Below, piece by piece: positions 1 to 10,102 of a DNA stretch of 43,866 nucleotides; position 1 is the first letter of the stretch, and each line of letters begins with the position of its first letter. The DNA is from Rhodospirillaceae bacterium (lineage in GTDB: Bacteria > Pseudomonadota > Alphaproteobacteria > MPNO01 > UBA2964). The position numbers and the translations under genes were made by a program. Below the pieces are notes generated by a model. It saw nothing but the letters and a program-made list of their open reading frames with translations. It had not been told where the DNA came from and made no database searches. The stretch is taken from assembly GCA_018660305.1 (NCBI GenBank), contig JABJKO010000098.1, positions 1-43,866 of the forward strand, given 5' to 3'.

Positions 1-1727
1 CCAATGTTGCGCCAGTGATCCGCTTGCGGTGCGCAGTTGCTCGCGGCCTCATCAATGTCTTCGGCTAGATCTGACAACTCCTTTAAACGTGCATCCGTAA
101 TTCTTGTACAGGGCGGCCATTCATGCCGCTGTAATTCAACAGGCCATTTTTCGAGTGTCTCCCGGCAGGCGATTTGGCGGCCCAACACGTCATAAACACG
201 CAATCCTGTTTCGCCGTGTTGCGCGCCGACAGAAGTTACGTATTGGGCAATCTCCGCTCGATCAGCCCGGTATCTCTCGATTTTTTCGTTGAGCTCACTT
301 GTACGACGTGATCGCGATAATTCCATTCTGCCCCGGATGGACCGAATAATTTGTTCTCTACCACTTCGATTAGCCAACAGAGGAAGGACGAATTCGCCGA
401 CGCCCGCTGCCTCCAACCTTGACCGAACAACGTCGAGAGCCGCCATCTTTTCCGCCACAAAAAGAACCTTCTTTCCGCTCACAATTGCAGATGCAATTGT
501 GTTCACAATGGTCTGTGACTTTCCCGTTCCGGGCGGTCCTTCAACCGCAAGATTCTTTCCATCGAGCGCATCGACCATCGCACTGAACTGAGATGAATCG
601 GCATCCATTACTAAGAGAGGGACCTTTATCTCCACCTCTGGCTCGTCAACTGGATAATCATCAGCAAATGGGCTGCTGCCTGCCGAACTCGGATTACCAC
701 CAAACAAATCAAGCGCGACTTGGTTGTCGCCGAACGGCCATTTTTTTGTATCCAGGTCGTGATACATAGCCATCCGTGCGGACGGAAACACGCCAATAGC
801 GACCTGTCTCCTTACCCGCCATTTGCGCCCCTTTGGAGCAGCATCTGCAACCAGCTGAAAATATGCTTCGATAGGTGTCCCTGGCTCGTATTGCGGGAGA
901 TCGAGCGCAAAGTCGATACGCAACTTTTCTCCCAGAACTACGTTATTCTCGACATTTTCGTCACCGGTAACTTTGTACTCCGGACCAGCCGCCGTTCGTT
1001 TTTTCTCTAGTAACGCCGGCATAAGGAGCAACGGTGCAAACGAGGAACGGGCTGTATCGGTTTCAGCCCATTCCAAAAATCCAAATGCTACGTGGAGTAC
1101 CGAAATACCTGTCTCTTGGAGCCACGTGCGACACTTGGTTCCAATCGTATTTAGACGACGTTCGAATAAATCCGGGAGCAGCAACGTCTGGATATCATCA
1201 TCGAGGTGTCGGTTATCCTCGTCTTCAGCAATTTCGGTTGGCAAATCATAGGACGGACGGATGTGATTATTCTTTGCATGTTGTACCAGTGATAAATCGC
1301 CTCGAGTCTGCCTAGGCGAATATTCCAAAGCTTCCCTAATCCGATCTTTCAGATCACGTTCTATTTTGATCAATCGCTCCGCTGCGTCTTCTGCATCATC
1401 ATCAATTTCATCCAATGATGTCAGATAATGTTCGTCAGTAAGCCTGGCGTCGATCAGGGTGTTTTGAAATTCGCGGGACAGTTCGTCTAACGGGTCCTCC
1501 TCCAAGGGGGGAAGAGGTTTGAAGCACATACCGCCCGACACCAATTTCTCAAATAGTACTGTTGGAACTTCGTCGACCACCCGAACGAGAGCATGTGATC
1601 GATTTGAAATTGGTGCCGACAGCAGTGGGTTGCGCCGACTTAAATCAAGCAATCTAGGGCGCAGCTTCTCGATTTGGTCCGCTACGAATTCTCCCAAGCT
1701 GCCTGCTTCTGCCTGATCGGGTGGCAT
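1..1727 (-). CDS. DUF4011-type superfamily 1 helicase/ATPase, N-terminal part (cut by window edge)
   Basis: At least 575 codons run from an ATG at 1727 off the left edge without a stop. The start follows a good Shine-Dalgarno (AGGGAGA). The N-terminus has the DUF4011 hallmark LLDLSRRNPLL (about residues 26-36), then the family segments IQTLLLPDLFERRL and SFAPLLLMPALLEKK. A Walker A motif EGPPGTGKSQTIVNTIA begins near residue 396 and is followed by KVLFVAEKMAALDVVRSRL, as in SF1 AAA helicases. Family members are usually 1200-2000 residues, with the remaining helicase motifs and sometimes a nuclease domain downstream, so more than half is probably outside the window. The family is often found in defence or mobile islands, so an anti-phage role is possible but only inferred. 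GC content is near 47 percent in sampled lines, against 60 percent or more nearby, which suggests transfer. Confidence 0.88.
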   Translation of the reverse strand, partial: MPPDQAEAGSLGEFVADQIEKLRPRLLDLSRRNPLLSAPISNRSHALVRVVDEVPTVLFEKLVSGGMCFKPLPPLEEDPLDELSREFQNTLIDARLTDEHYLTSLDEIDDDAEDAAERLIKIERDLKDRIREALEYSPRQTRGDLSLVQHAKNNHIRPSYDLPTEIAEDEDNRHLDDDIQTLLLPDLFERRLNTIGTKCRTWLQETGISVLHVAFGFLEWAETDTARSSFAPLLLMPALLEKKRTAAGPEYKVTGDENVENNVVLGEKLRIDFALDLPQYEPGTPIEAYFQLVADAAPKGRKWRVRRQVAIGVFPSARMAMYHDLDTKKWPFGDNQVALDLFGGNPSSAGSSPFADDYPVDEPEVEIKVPLLVMDADSSQFSAMVDALDGKNLAVEGPPGTGKSQTIVNTIASAIVSGKKVLFVAEKMAALDVVRSRLEAAGVGEFVLPLLANRSGREQIIRSIRGRMELSRSRRTSELNEKIERYRADRAEIAQYVTSVGAQHGETGLRVYDVLGRQIACRETLEKWPVELQRHEWPPCTRITDARLKELSDLAEDIDEAASNCAPQADHWRNI

Positions 1728-1760
1728 GGCGTCTCCCTGATCATTCTCATGTTTATGAAA

Positions 1761-1788
1761 TGGTTACCCAAACGGGCAGAGCGGTCAA
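1761..1788 (-). promoter_or_regulatory. possible sigma-70 promoter of the DUF4011 gene
   Basis: On the minus strand TTGACC (1788-1783) and TAACCA (1766-1761) are separated by 16 bp, about 35 bases upstream of the 1727 start. The -10 match is modest. The -10 overlaps one of three TTACCC direct repeats (GGGTAA on the gene strand), which would suit a repressor site. This is a pattern match only. Confidence 0.35.
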
Positions 1789-1958
1789 ATTATTCTCGCA
1801 TATGATTACCCGTATCCACTACCAATTACCCGAGACCAGAAGCGTTGCGAAATCCCAAATGTTTGCAAATCCGTTTGCAAAATGGCTGTTGGCCGTCCCG
1901 TTCGCCCAATGTTCCAAACCGGGCGTCACGCTAAACATCTGATCTAAAATGAAAAGCC

Positions 1959-2047
1959 TGGCGGAGGGGGTGGGATTCGAACCCACGGTACCCATAAGGC
2001 ACAACGGTTTTCGAGACCGCCCCGTTCGACCACTCCGGCACCCCTCC
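1959..2047 (-). tRNA. tRNA-Ser (anticodon CGA)
   Basis: Read on the minus strand, the acceptor arm GGAGGGG (2047-2041) pairs with CCCCTCC (1969-1963). The discriminator is G (1962) and CCA is encoded (1961-1959). The T arm is GTGGG-TTCGAAT-CCCAC. The anticodon stem GCGGT/ACCGT carries the loop CTCGAAA, giving anticodon CGA, which reads UCG. The 89-nt length and the long variable arm (around TTGTGCCTTATGGGTACC) are typical of class II serine tRNAs. The 3' end points toward the low-GC helicase gene, the usual side for tRNA-targeted island integration. Confidence 0.96.
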
Positions 2048-2247
2048 GCGGCGCGCGGACAGTAGCGCACAAATTGTCGCCGCTGCAACAAAATGGGGCC
2101 TGCCTGGGGTCAATTCCTGATTTGGCCCGATCCTGCGGCCATTCTGGAAGACCGTTGGACCGGCCCTGGCGGTGCCGAGGCACCATTTGCGGCCTGCATA
2201 GGGCAAAATTCGCAGCCTTTTAAGGGCAAAGAAGGCGCCCACAATGC
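2048..2247. other. intergenic region between tRNA-Ser and the rplU promoter
   Basis: No convincing gene is seen. A minus-strand pair TTGCAG and TACTGT, 18 bp apart and ending about 11 bp before the tRNA 5' end, could be the tRNA promoter, but the match is weak. Reading frames that cross this stretch also cross the tRNA or run antisense to rplU, and are not believed. Confidence 0.4.
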
Positions 2248-2275
2248 TTGACAGATCGGGGCGTACGACTATATT
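2248..2275 (+). promoter_or_regulatory. sigma-70 promoter of rplU-rpmA
   Basis: A consensus -35 TTGACA (2248-2253) and a near-consensus -10 TATATT (2270-2275) are separated by 16 bp. Transcription would start near 2282, leaving a leader of about 85 nt before rplU. It is one of the best housekeeping promoters in the window, as expected for a ribosomal protein operon. Confidence 0.75.
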
Positions 2276-2368
2276 GCCGCCACCTTGGACCGGACCATGG
2301 CGTTTCAGGATGGAATGCCTGTGGGATCGGTCTGCTTTATTTAGCGTTTTATTCAACGTTGGTGCACC

Positions 2369-2932
2369 ATGTACGCAGTCGTTAAGACCGGCGGAAAGCA
2401 ATACCGCGTCTCCAAGGATGATGTGATCCTGGTGGAGAAACTGGCAGCCGATAAGGGCTCGGCGGTAGAGCTTGACCAGGTCCTCATGCTCGATGACGGC
2501 AAGGAAGCCCAGGTCGGAACACCGCTGGTCGATGGCGCCCGTGTGGCCGCGACCGTGCTCGATCAGACCCGGGGCGACAAAGTCATCATTTTCAAGAAAA
2601 AGCGCCGCAAGGATTACAAGCGGACAAAGGGCCACCGCCAGCATCTGACAGTGCTGCGGATCACCGATATTCTGGCCAAGGGTCAGAAGGCGAGCGCCAA
2701 ACCGGCGGCCGAAGCGAAGCCTGCCGTCGAAGCGGCGCCTGCCGCGGCCCCGGCGGAGACCGCGCCCGCGCCGGAAACCGCAACCGAGGCCGCTGCCCCC
2801 GCCAAGAAAGCGGCTGTAAAGAAGGCACCTGCCAAGAAGGCGGCGGCGAAGAAAACCGCAAAGAAGGCTGCTGCGAAGAAGGCCCCGGCAAAGAAAGCCG
2901 CCGCCAAGAAAGCGCCAGCCAAGAAAGATTGA
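2369..2932 (+). CDS. rplU: 50S ribosomal protein L21 with long Ala/Lys C-terminal tail
   Basis: Residues 1-103 are a full L21 (start [15 protein letters not shown], then [16 protein letters not shown], the basic 23S rRNA-binding stretch, and LTVLRITDI). L21 is normally about 103 residues; this protein has 187. The extra tail has two parts: a Pro/Ala/Glu-rich linker (about 110-145) and a Lys/Ala repeat region (about 146-187) built on units like [10 protein letters not shown], which resembles the tails of histone H1-like proteins. Lys-rich L21 extensions occur in other alphaproteobacteria. The tail could bind rRNA or nucleic acid generally, but this is inferred. It is followed 13 bases later by rpmA, the conserved L21-L27 pair. 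Confidence 0.97.
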   Translation: MYAVVKTGGKQYRVSKDDVILVEKLAADKGSAVELDQVLMLDDGKEAQVGTPLVDGARVAATVLDQTRGDKVIIFKKKRRKDYKRTKGHRQHLTVLRITDILAKGQKASAKPAAEAKPAVEAAPAAAPAETAPAPETATEAAAPAKKAAVKKAPAKKAAAKKTAKKAAAKKAPAKKAAAKKAPAKKD

Positions 2933-2945
2933 GGAGTAAAGACTC

Positions 2946-3203
2946 ATGGCTCATAAGAAGGCAGGCGGCAGTTCACGCAACGGCCGCGATTCAATCGGGC
3001 GCCGGCTCGGCGTAAAGAAATATGGTGGCGAGGCCGTGCTTTCCGGTAACATCATCATTCGTCAGCGCGGCACCAAGTTCCATCCGGGCGAAAATGTCGG
3101 TATCGGCAAGGACCACACCATTTTCGCAACCAGCCCCGGGAAGGTCAGCTTTGCCCATAAGGCGAAGGGGCGTGTTTACGTGTCGGTGGAGCCGGCGGAG
3201 TAA
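2946..3203 (+). CDS. rpmA: 50S ribosomal protein L27
   Basis: The 85-residue protein begins [16 protein letters not shown] and continues [29 protein letters not shown] sequence, the diagnostic L27 N-terminus that reaches the peptidyl transferase centre. Length is standard. The start has a strong ribosome binding site (GAGGAG, 2932-2937). No N-terminal extension needing proteolysis, such as that of Firmicutes, is present. It is co-transcribed with rplU and followed by two tandem terminators, so obgE is probably transcribed separately. Confidence 0.98.
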   Translation: MAHKKAGGSSRNGRDSIGRRLGVKKYGGEAVLSGNIIIRQRGTKFHPGENVGIGKDHTIFATSPGKVSFAHKAKGRVYVSVEPAE

Positions 3204-3239
3204 TTCCCGACGACACGCTACACGGTCAGCGAGGCACAC

Positions 3240-3267
3240 GGGGGAATGACATCATTCCCCCTTTTTT
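3240..3267 (+). terminator. intrinsic terminator 1 after rpmA
   Basis: A perfect 10-bp stem GGGGGAATGA / TCATTCCCCC (3240-3249, 3252-3261) is followed by six T (3262-3267). It is well placed to end the rplU-rpmA transcript. Confidence 0.9.
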
Positions 3268-3271
3268 GTTT

Positions 3272-3302
3272 GGGATGGAATGACAGCATTCCCCCTTTTT
3301 TT
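3272..3302 (+). terminator. intrinsic terminator 2 after rpmA (tandem copy)
   Basis: The stem GGAATG (3277-3282), loop ACAG and CATTCC (3287-3292) can be extended by GGG (3272-3274) with CCC (3293-3295) across an AT bulge, followed by seven T. The sequence closely repeats terminator 1, suggesting local duplication. Confidence 0.8.
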
Positions 3303-3348
3303 GTTTTAGGAATGAAAGATCTGCCACGGTAGGGCGGGTCACGATTAG

Positions 3349-5540
<2,192 letters not shown>

Positions 5541-5551
5541 GACTTAGGAAG

Positions 5552-6826
5552 ATGGACACCGCGAACACCACCGACCTGCATGATGAGATGATCCGCCTCG
5601 GCAAGGCGGCGCGCAGTGCCATGCAGGAGCTGGGATCCGTGCCGACGGAGGCCAAGGACCGGGCACTGCGCGGTGCGGCGGCCTCCATTCGTGCGTCCAA
5701 AGACGTGCTGAAAGCAGCCAATCAGAAAGACATGGACGCCGCGGAAGCCAAGGGCACTACTGGCGCCATGCTCGACCGGCTGCTGCTGACCGACGACCGC
5801 ATCGAGGCCATGGCAAGCGGGCTCGAGGCCATTGCCGAGCTGACCGATCCGGTGGGCGAAGTACTGGCGGAAATGCCACGCCCCAACGGACTTCATATTC
5901 AGCGCGTCCGGGTGCCGCTGGGCGTTATCGGAATCATCTATGAATCGCGCCCCAACGTGACCGCCGATGCAGGTGCGCTGTGTCTCAAATCCGGCAATGC
6001 CGCCCTCCTGCGCGGCGGCTCGGAGAGTTTTCATTCCTCCTCCGCCATCATGGACTGCCTTCAGGAAGGTCTTCGCGGCGCCAATCTGCCATCGGGCGCC
6101 ATTCAGCTCGTGCCGACCATCGACCGCGCCGCCGTCGGCGAGATGCTGACCATGGTCGATTACATCGACATCATCGTGCCGCGCGGCGGCAAGTCGCTGA
6201 TCGAACGGGTTCAGAAGGAAAGCCGGATCCCGGTAATCGCGCATCTCGACGGCAATTGTCACGTCTTTGTGGATCGCAACGCCGACCCCGATATGGCGGT
6301 GTCCGTCATCCACAACGCGAAGATGCGCCGGACCGGCATCTGCGGCGCGGCGGAAAGCCTGCTGATAGACAGTAAAATCGCGCCGGACGTTCTGCCGAAA
6401 ATCATCGAGGATCTGGCGCAAGCGGGTTGTGAAATTCGCGGCGATGCGGCGACACAGGCGCTCGATTCACGAGTCATGATTGCAAGCGAGGCCGATTGGG
6501 ACACCGAATATCTCGACGCCATCATTTCGGTAAAACAGGTGGACGGCCTGGACGCGGCCATCGATCACATCAACCGCCACGGCTCGCACCATACGGATTC
6601 CATCGTCACCGGCGATGCCGCGGCCGCCGAAAGCTTCCTGCAAAAGGTGGATTCGGCCATCGTGCTCCATAACGCCTCGACCCAGTTCGCCGATGGCGGT
6701 GAATTCGGCATGGGGGCCGAAATCGGCATTTCCACCGGCCGGCTGCATGCCCGCGGACCCGTGGGGGTGGAGCAACTCACCACCTTCAAATATGTGGTGC
6801 GCGGCGACGGGCAGGTCCGGCCCTGA
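5552..6826 (+). CDS. proA: gamma-glutamyl phosphate reductase
   Basis: This 424-residue member of the aldehyde dehydrogenase superfamily carries [17 protein letters not shown] and the nucleophile region [13 protein letters not shown], with the catalytic cysteine at residue 264. [22 protein letters not shown] near the C-terminus is the typical ProA signature. It reduces ProB's product with NADPH to glutamate semialdehyde, which cyclises toward proline. The ATG at 5552 closely follows AGGAAG. Co-transcription with proB is very likely. Confidence 0.98.
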   Translation: MDTANTTDLHDEMIRLGKAARSAMQELGSVPTEAKDRALRGAAASIRASKDVLKAANQKDMDAAEAKGTTGAMLDRLLLTDDRIEAMASGLEAIAELTDPVGEVLAEMPRPNGLHIQRVRVPLGVIGIIYESRPNVTADAGALCLKSGNAALLRGGSESFHSSSAIMDCLQEGLRGANLPSGAIQLVPTIDRAAVGEMLTMVDYIDIIVPRGGKSLIERVQKESRIPVIAHLDGNCHVFVDRNADPDMAVSVIHNAKMRRTGICGAAESLLIDSKIAPDVLPKIIEDLAQAGCEIRGDAATQALDSRVMIASEADWDTEYLDAIISVKQVDGLDAAIDHINRHGSHHTDSIVTGDAAAAESFLQKVDSAIVLHNASTQFADGGEFGMGAEIGISTGRLHARGPVGVEQLTTFKYVVRGDGQVRP

Positions 6827-6840
6827 CCACACAATCGATC

Positions 6841-7467
6841 ATGACCCGCACCAATATCCGCCGCGGCCTGGCCGCGGGAGGAAGGCGTATCGGTCTGCTG
6901 GGCGGGTCTTTCAACCCGGCGCATCAGGGTCATCTTCATATCAGCCGATATGCCATCAAGGCGCTCGCGCTTGATGCCGTCTGGTGGCTGGTCTCGCCGC
7001 AAAACCCGCTTAAATCCAGCGCGGACATGGCGCCGTTGGGCGACCGGATGGCAGCCGCCGACGCCATCGTAAACGACCGGCGGATTATTGTGACGGATGT
7101 GGAGCAGCGGCTCGGCACGCGCTATACGGCCGATACCATTGCCGCCCTGAATGATTGTTTTCCGGACAAGCAATTCGTCTGGATCATGGGCGCCGACAAT
7201 CTGGTTCAGTTTCCCCGTTGGAAGAGCTGGCGGACGTTGTTTTCCTCCGTCCCCATTGCGATTTTCGACCGCGCGCCTTATTCTACAACGGCGTTGGCTG
7301 GACAGGCCGCCAACGTTTTTGCGTCGAGCCGATACGCAAACAGGAATGCGCAAAGATTGGCTGATTGTACGCCACCCGCGTGGGCTTTCTTCCATACACC
7401 GCTGCATCCGGCTTCGGCATCCGACATACGTGCCAATCAGCCGCGTTCCGACAGGAGCGCGACGTAA
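6841..7467 (+). CDS. nadD: nicotinate-nucleotide adenylyltransferase
   Basis: The nucleotidyltransferase signature GGSFNPAHQGH lies at residues 21-31, and the C-terminal SASDIRANQ corresponds to the ISSTxIR-type motif. The middle has the NadD-typical WLVSPQNPLK and WIMGADNLVQFPRW. At 208 residues it is a normal length. It adenylates nicotinate mononucleotide with ATP to give deamido-NAD. The annotated start has little Shine-Dalgarno; the N-terminal 15 residues are not conserved in the family, so a shorter form is possible. It is followed by rsfS, its usual neighbour. Confidence 0.95.
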   Translation: MTRTNIRRGLAAGGRRIGLLGGSFNPAHQGHLHISRYAIKALALDAVWWLVSPQNPLKSSADMAPLGDRMAAADAIVNDRRIIVTDVEQRLGTRYTADTIAALNDCFPDKQFVWIMGADNLVQFPRWKSWRTLFSSVPIAIFDRAPYSTTALAGQAANVFASSRYANRNAQRLADCTPPAWAFFHTPLHPASASDIRANQPRSDRSAT

Positions 7468-7485
7468 CACACTCATGGTGATCTG

Positions 7486-7875
7486 TTGACCCAGAATAAC
7501 GGTCCGAAAACCGACCGACCCACACCCGTAGATCCCGATGCGCTGAAAGCGTTCATCGAGAAAATTCTAGACGACCACCAGGCCGAAGAGGTGGTCTCCA
7601 TCGGCCTCAAGGGCAAATCCAGCATTGCGGACTATATGATGATCGCGAGCGGGCGCTCCACGCGCCAGGTCATCGCGCTCGCCGAGACCCTTGTTCAGGC
7701 CCTCAAGGAGAAAGGGGTGATCGGCGTCCGGCCCGAAGGTATCCGGCAGGGTGACTGGGTGTTGATCGATGCCGGCGATATCATCATCCATCTGTTTCGG
7801 CCCGAAGTCAGGGAGTTCTACAATCTGGAAAAAATGTGGGAACCTGATTTCGAGGACGCCAACCAGACACCCTGA
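7486..7875 (+). CDS. rsfS: ribosomal silencing factor RsfS
   Basis: The 129-residue Iojap/RsfS domain includes VVSIGLKGKSSIADYMMIASGRSTRQV, GIRQGDWVLIDAGDIIIHLFRPEVREFYNLEKMW-type segments. It binds L14 on the 50S subunit and blocks subunit joining when nutrients are scarce. The likely start is a TTG at 7486: no in-frame ATG or GTG lies between the nadD stop and the conserved domain. It sits between nadD and rlmH, a widely conserved order. Confidence 0.95.
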   Translation: MTQNNGPKTDRPTPVDPDALKAFIEKILDDHQAEEVVSIGLKGKSSIADYMMIASGRSTRQVIALAETLVQALKEKGVIGVRPEGIRQGDWVLIDAGDIIIHLFRPEVREFYNLEKMWEPDFEDANQTP

Positions 7876-7884
7876 CCGGAACAA

Positions 7885-8343
7885 ATGCGGATTACCGTCA
7901 TCGCCGTGGGCCGAATAAAGGCCGGGCCGGAACGGACCCTTGCCGAGCATTTTCAGTCGCGCATCAACTGGCCTGTCGAGTTACGGGAAGTCGAGGAAAA
8001 GAAGAAGCTGCCGTCTTCGGCGTTACGGGAACGCGAGGGGGCACTGTTGCTGGCCGCCTGCCCGCCCGGCGCGACCGTTGTTGCCCTGGACGAACATGGT
8101 AAGGCACTGGCCAGCCGCGATTTCGCGCGGCGTCTCGGATCCTGGCGGGATGACGGGCTTGCCGAGCTGGCCTTTGTCATCGGCGGCGCCGACGGGCTGG
8201 CGAAGAGCGTCCTGGACCGGGCGGCGCAAACCATTTCGTTCGGATCCATGACCTGGCCGCATTTACTGGTGCGGGGCATGTTGTTCGAACAGATCTACCG
8301 GGCGCAGCAAATCCTGGCCGGGCACCCCTATCATCGCGATTGA
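7885..8343 (+). CDS. rlmH: 23S rRNA (pseudouridine-1915-N3)-methyltransferase
   Basis: This 152-residue SPOUT methyltransferase shows the family features: LDEHGKALASRDFA, the knot segment FVIGGADGLAKSV and the C-terminal LVRGMLFEQIYRAQQILAGHPYHRD. It methylates pseudouridine 1915 in helix 69 of 23S rRNA on assembled ribosomes. It starts 9 bp after rsfS, so the two ribosome-related genes are likely co-transcribed. Confidence 0.97.
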   Translation: MRITVIAVGRIKAGPERTLAEHFQSRINWPVELREVEEKKKLPSSALREREGALLLAACPPGATVVALDEHGKALASRDFARRLGSWRDDGLAELAFVIGGADGLAKSVLDRAAQTISFGSMTWPHLLVRGMLFEQIYRAQQILAGHPYHRD

Positions 8344-8509
8344 CCGGGTCTTCCTAGAAAGAACCCACAAATTTTCGCCCCTGTGATAGGAAAATCGTAA
8401 GATTTGACCCACAAAGCTGCGAATTGCCTTATATTCCTGTCTATCGGGGTGCAGCTGAAATTCCGACGCCGCGTCCCAACAGGAAAAACAAGACCATTTG
8501 GTGACGATT

Positions 8510-10102
8510 ATGGCCTTTCAACCCGCCCGACGCCCCGTCGTGCTATGCGTCCTCGACGGTTGGGGGTGGAGCGACAATAAAACCGATAATGCCATCGCCC
8601 TGGCGGAAACCCCGGTCTATGACCGTCTCCTGGCACAATATCCCAACAGCCGGCTCAAGACATCGGGGATCGATGTGGGACTCCCTGCCGGCCAGATGGG
8701 CAATTCCGAAGTGGGTCACCTCAATCTCGGGGCGGGCCGGGTCGTCGACCAGGATATTCGCCGGGTCGACGCGGCCATGGAAGACGGCACGCTGGGCGCC
8801 AATCCGGCATTGGTGGGCCTGATAGATACCCTGAAGGGCAGCGGCGGTACCTGCCATCTGATGGCGCTGATTTCGCCGGGTGGCGTTCATTCGCACCAGG
8901 GTCAGGTAGCGGCACTGGCGAAGGCGCTGGACGAGGCCGGAATACCGGTTGCCATCCATGCGTTTCTCGATGGGCGCGACACCCCGCCCCGCAGCGCCGA
9001 CGGCTTCATGAAAGAATTCCAGGCCGCGCTGGCCACGACAAAGAACACCCGCATCGCCACCGTCACCGGGCGCTTCTATGCCATGGACAGGGACCAAAGA
9101 TGGGACCGGGTGGGGCAGGCCTACAACGCACTGGTTTCCGCCCAGGGCGAACCGGCCGACGACGCCATGAGCGCCATCACGGCAAGCTATGAAAACGACA
9201 CTGGCGATGAATTCGTGCTGCCCACCATCATTGGTGATTATGCCGGCATGAAGGACGGCGATGGACTCCTGATGGGCAATTTCCGCGCCGACCGGGCGCG
9301 GGAGATTCTTACGGCGCTGCTGAGCGACGACTTTGACGGGTTCCCCCGGGACGAACCGGTCGCTTTCGCCTGCGCCACCGGTCTGGTGGAATATTCGGAA
9401 ACGCTGGGCGCCCTGATGTCGACGCTATTTCCCCCCATACCTTTGGCGGCGATTATGGGTGATTTAGTGGCCGAGGCCGGGCTCAAGCAGTTGCGCATCG
9501 CGGAGACCGAGAAATACGCTCATGTCACGTTCTTCTTCAATGGCGGGGTAGAGACGCCATTTCCCGGCGAAGACCGCATCCTGGTCCCCTCGCCGAAAGT
9601 CACCACCTACGATCTGCAACCGGAGATGTCGGCAGCCGAAGTGACCGACAAGCTGGTCGCCGCCATCGTTTCCGGCGCCTACGATTTTATCTTCGTCAAC
9701 TATGCCAATCCGGACATGGTGGGCCATACAGGCATGCTCGACGCCGCCATGAAAGCCATCGCCACCGTCGATCAATGTCTCGGGCGGCTGGAGGAGGCCG
9801 TGGTAAAGGCCGGCGGCTCGCTGCTGATCACCGCCGATCATGGCAATGCCGAGACAATGACCGACCCGGACACCGGCGCGCCCTTTACGTCTCACACGGT
9901 GAACGTGGTGCCGGCGATTCTCGTCAATGGACCGGCTGGCATGGACACACTCGAAAACGGCCGGCTATCAGACGTCGCGCCCACGCTGCTCCAGTTGATA
10001 GGATTGCCGAAATCCTCTCACATGACCGGAAACTCGCTTCTAGCCTCTCCCACGAACGCTAACGACGGTACATCGCGTGACTCTGTCCCGGCCTCCGCTT
10101 AA
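8510..10102 (+). CDS. gpmI: 2,3-bisphosphoglycerate-independent phosphoglycerate mutase
   Basis: This 530-residue alkaline-phosphatase-superfamily enzyme interconverts 3- and 2-phosphoglycerate. Metal ligands and the nucleophile are visible: CVLDGWGWSDN (Asp16) and MGNSEVGHLNLGAGR (Ser66), followed by HSHQGQV, DGRDTPP and, near the C-terminus, ITADHGNAETM and TSHTVNVVPAI. The ATG at 8510 is preferred over the TTG/GTG at 8498/8501 because GGTGA lies 5 bp before it and the family starts close to the metal motif. The last 20 or so residues extend past the usual end and overlap the next gene by 26 bp. Confidence 0.97.
   Translation: MAFQPARRPVVLCVLDGWGWSDNKTDNAIALAETPVYDRLLAQYPNSRLKTSGIDVGLPAGQMGNSEVGHLNLGAGRVVDQDIRRVDAAMEDGTLGANPALVGLIDTLKGSGGTCHLMALISPGGVHSHQGQVAALAKALDEAGIPVAIHAFLDGRDTPPRSADGFMKEFQAALATTKNTRIATVTGRFYAMDRDQRWDRVGQAYNALVSAQGEPADDAMSAITASYENDTGDEFVLPTIIGDYAGMKDGDGLLMGNFRADRAREILTALLSDDFDGFPRDEPVAFACATGLVEYSETLGALMSTLFPPIPLAAIMGDLVAEAGLKQLRIAETEKYAHVTFFFNGGVETPFPGEDRILVPSPKVTTYDLQPEMSAAEVTDKLVAAIVSGAYDFIFVNYANPDMVGHTGMLDAAMKAIATVDQCLGRLEEAVVKAGGSLLITADHGNAETMTDPDTGAPFTSHTVNVVPAILVNGPAGMDTLENGRLSDVAPTLLQLIGLPKSSHMTGNSLLASPTNANDGTSRDSVPASA

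Noticed and set aside
1931..2947. 338-codon frame on the - strand across tRNA-Ser and rplU
   Set aside because: It runs through a tRNA gene and the antisense of the L21 repeat tail, giving Gly/Leu/Arg low-complexity sequence.
8404..8435. TTGACC and TATATT before gpmI as a promoter
   Set aside because: The spacing is 20 bp, outside the usual 16-18 bp, and no better -35 fits the TATATT.
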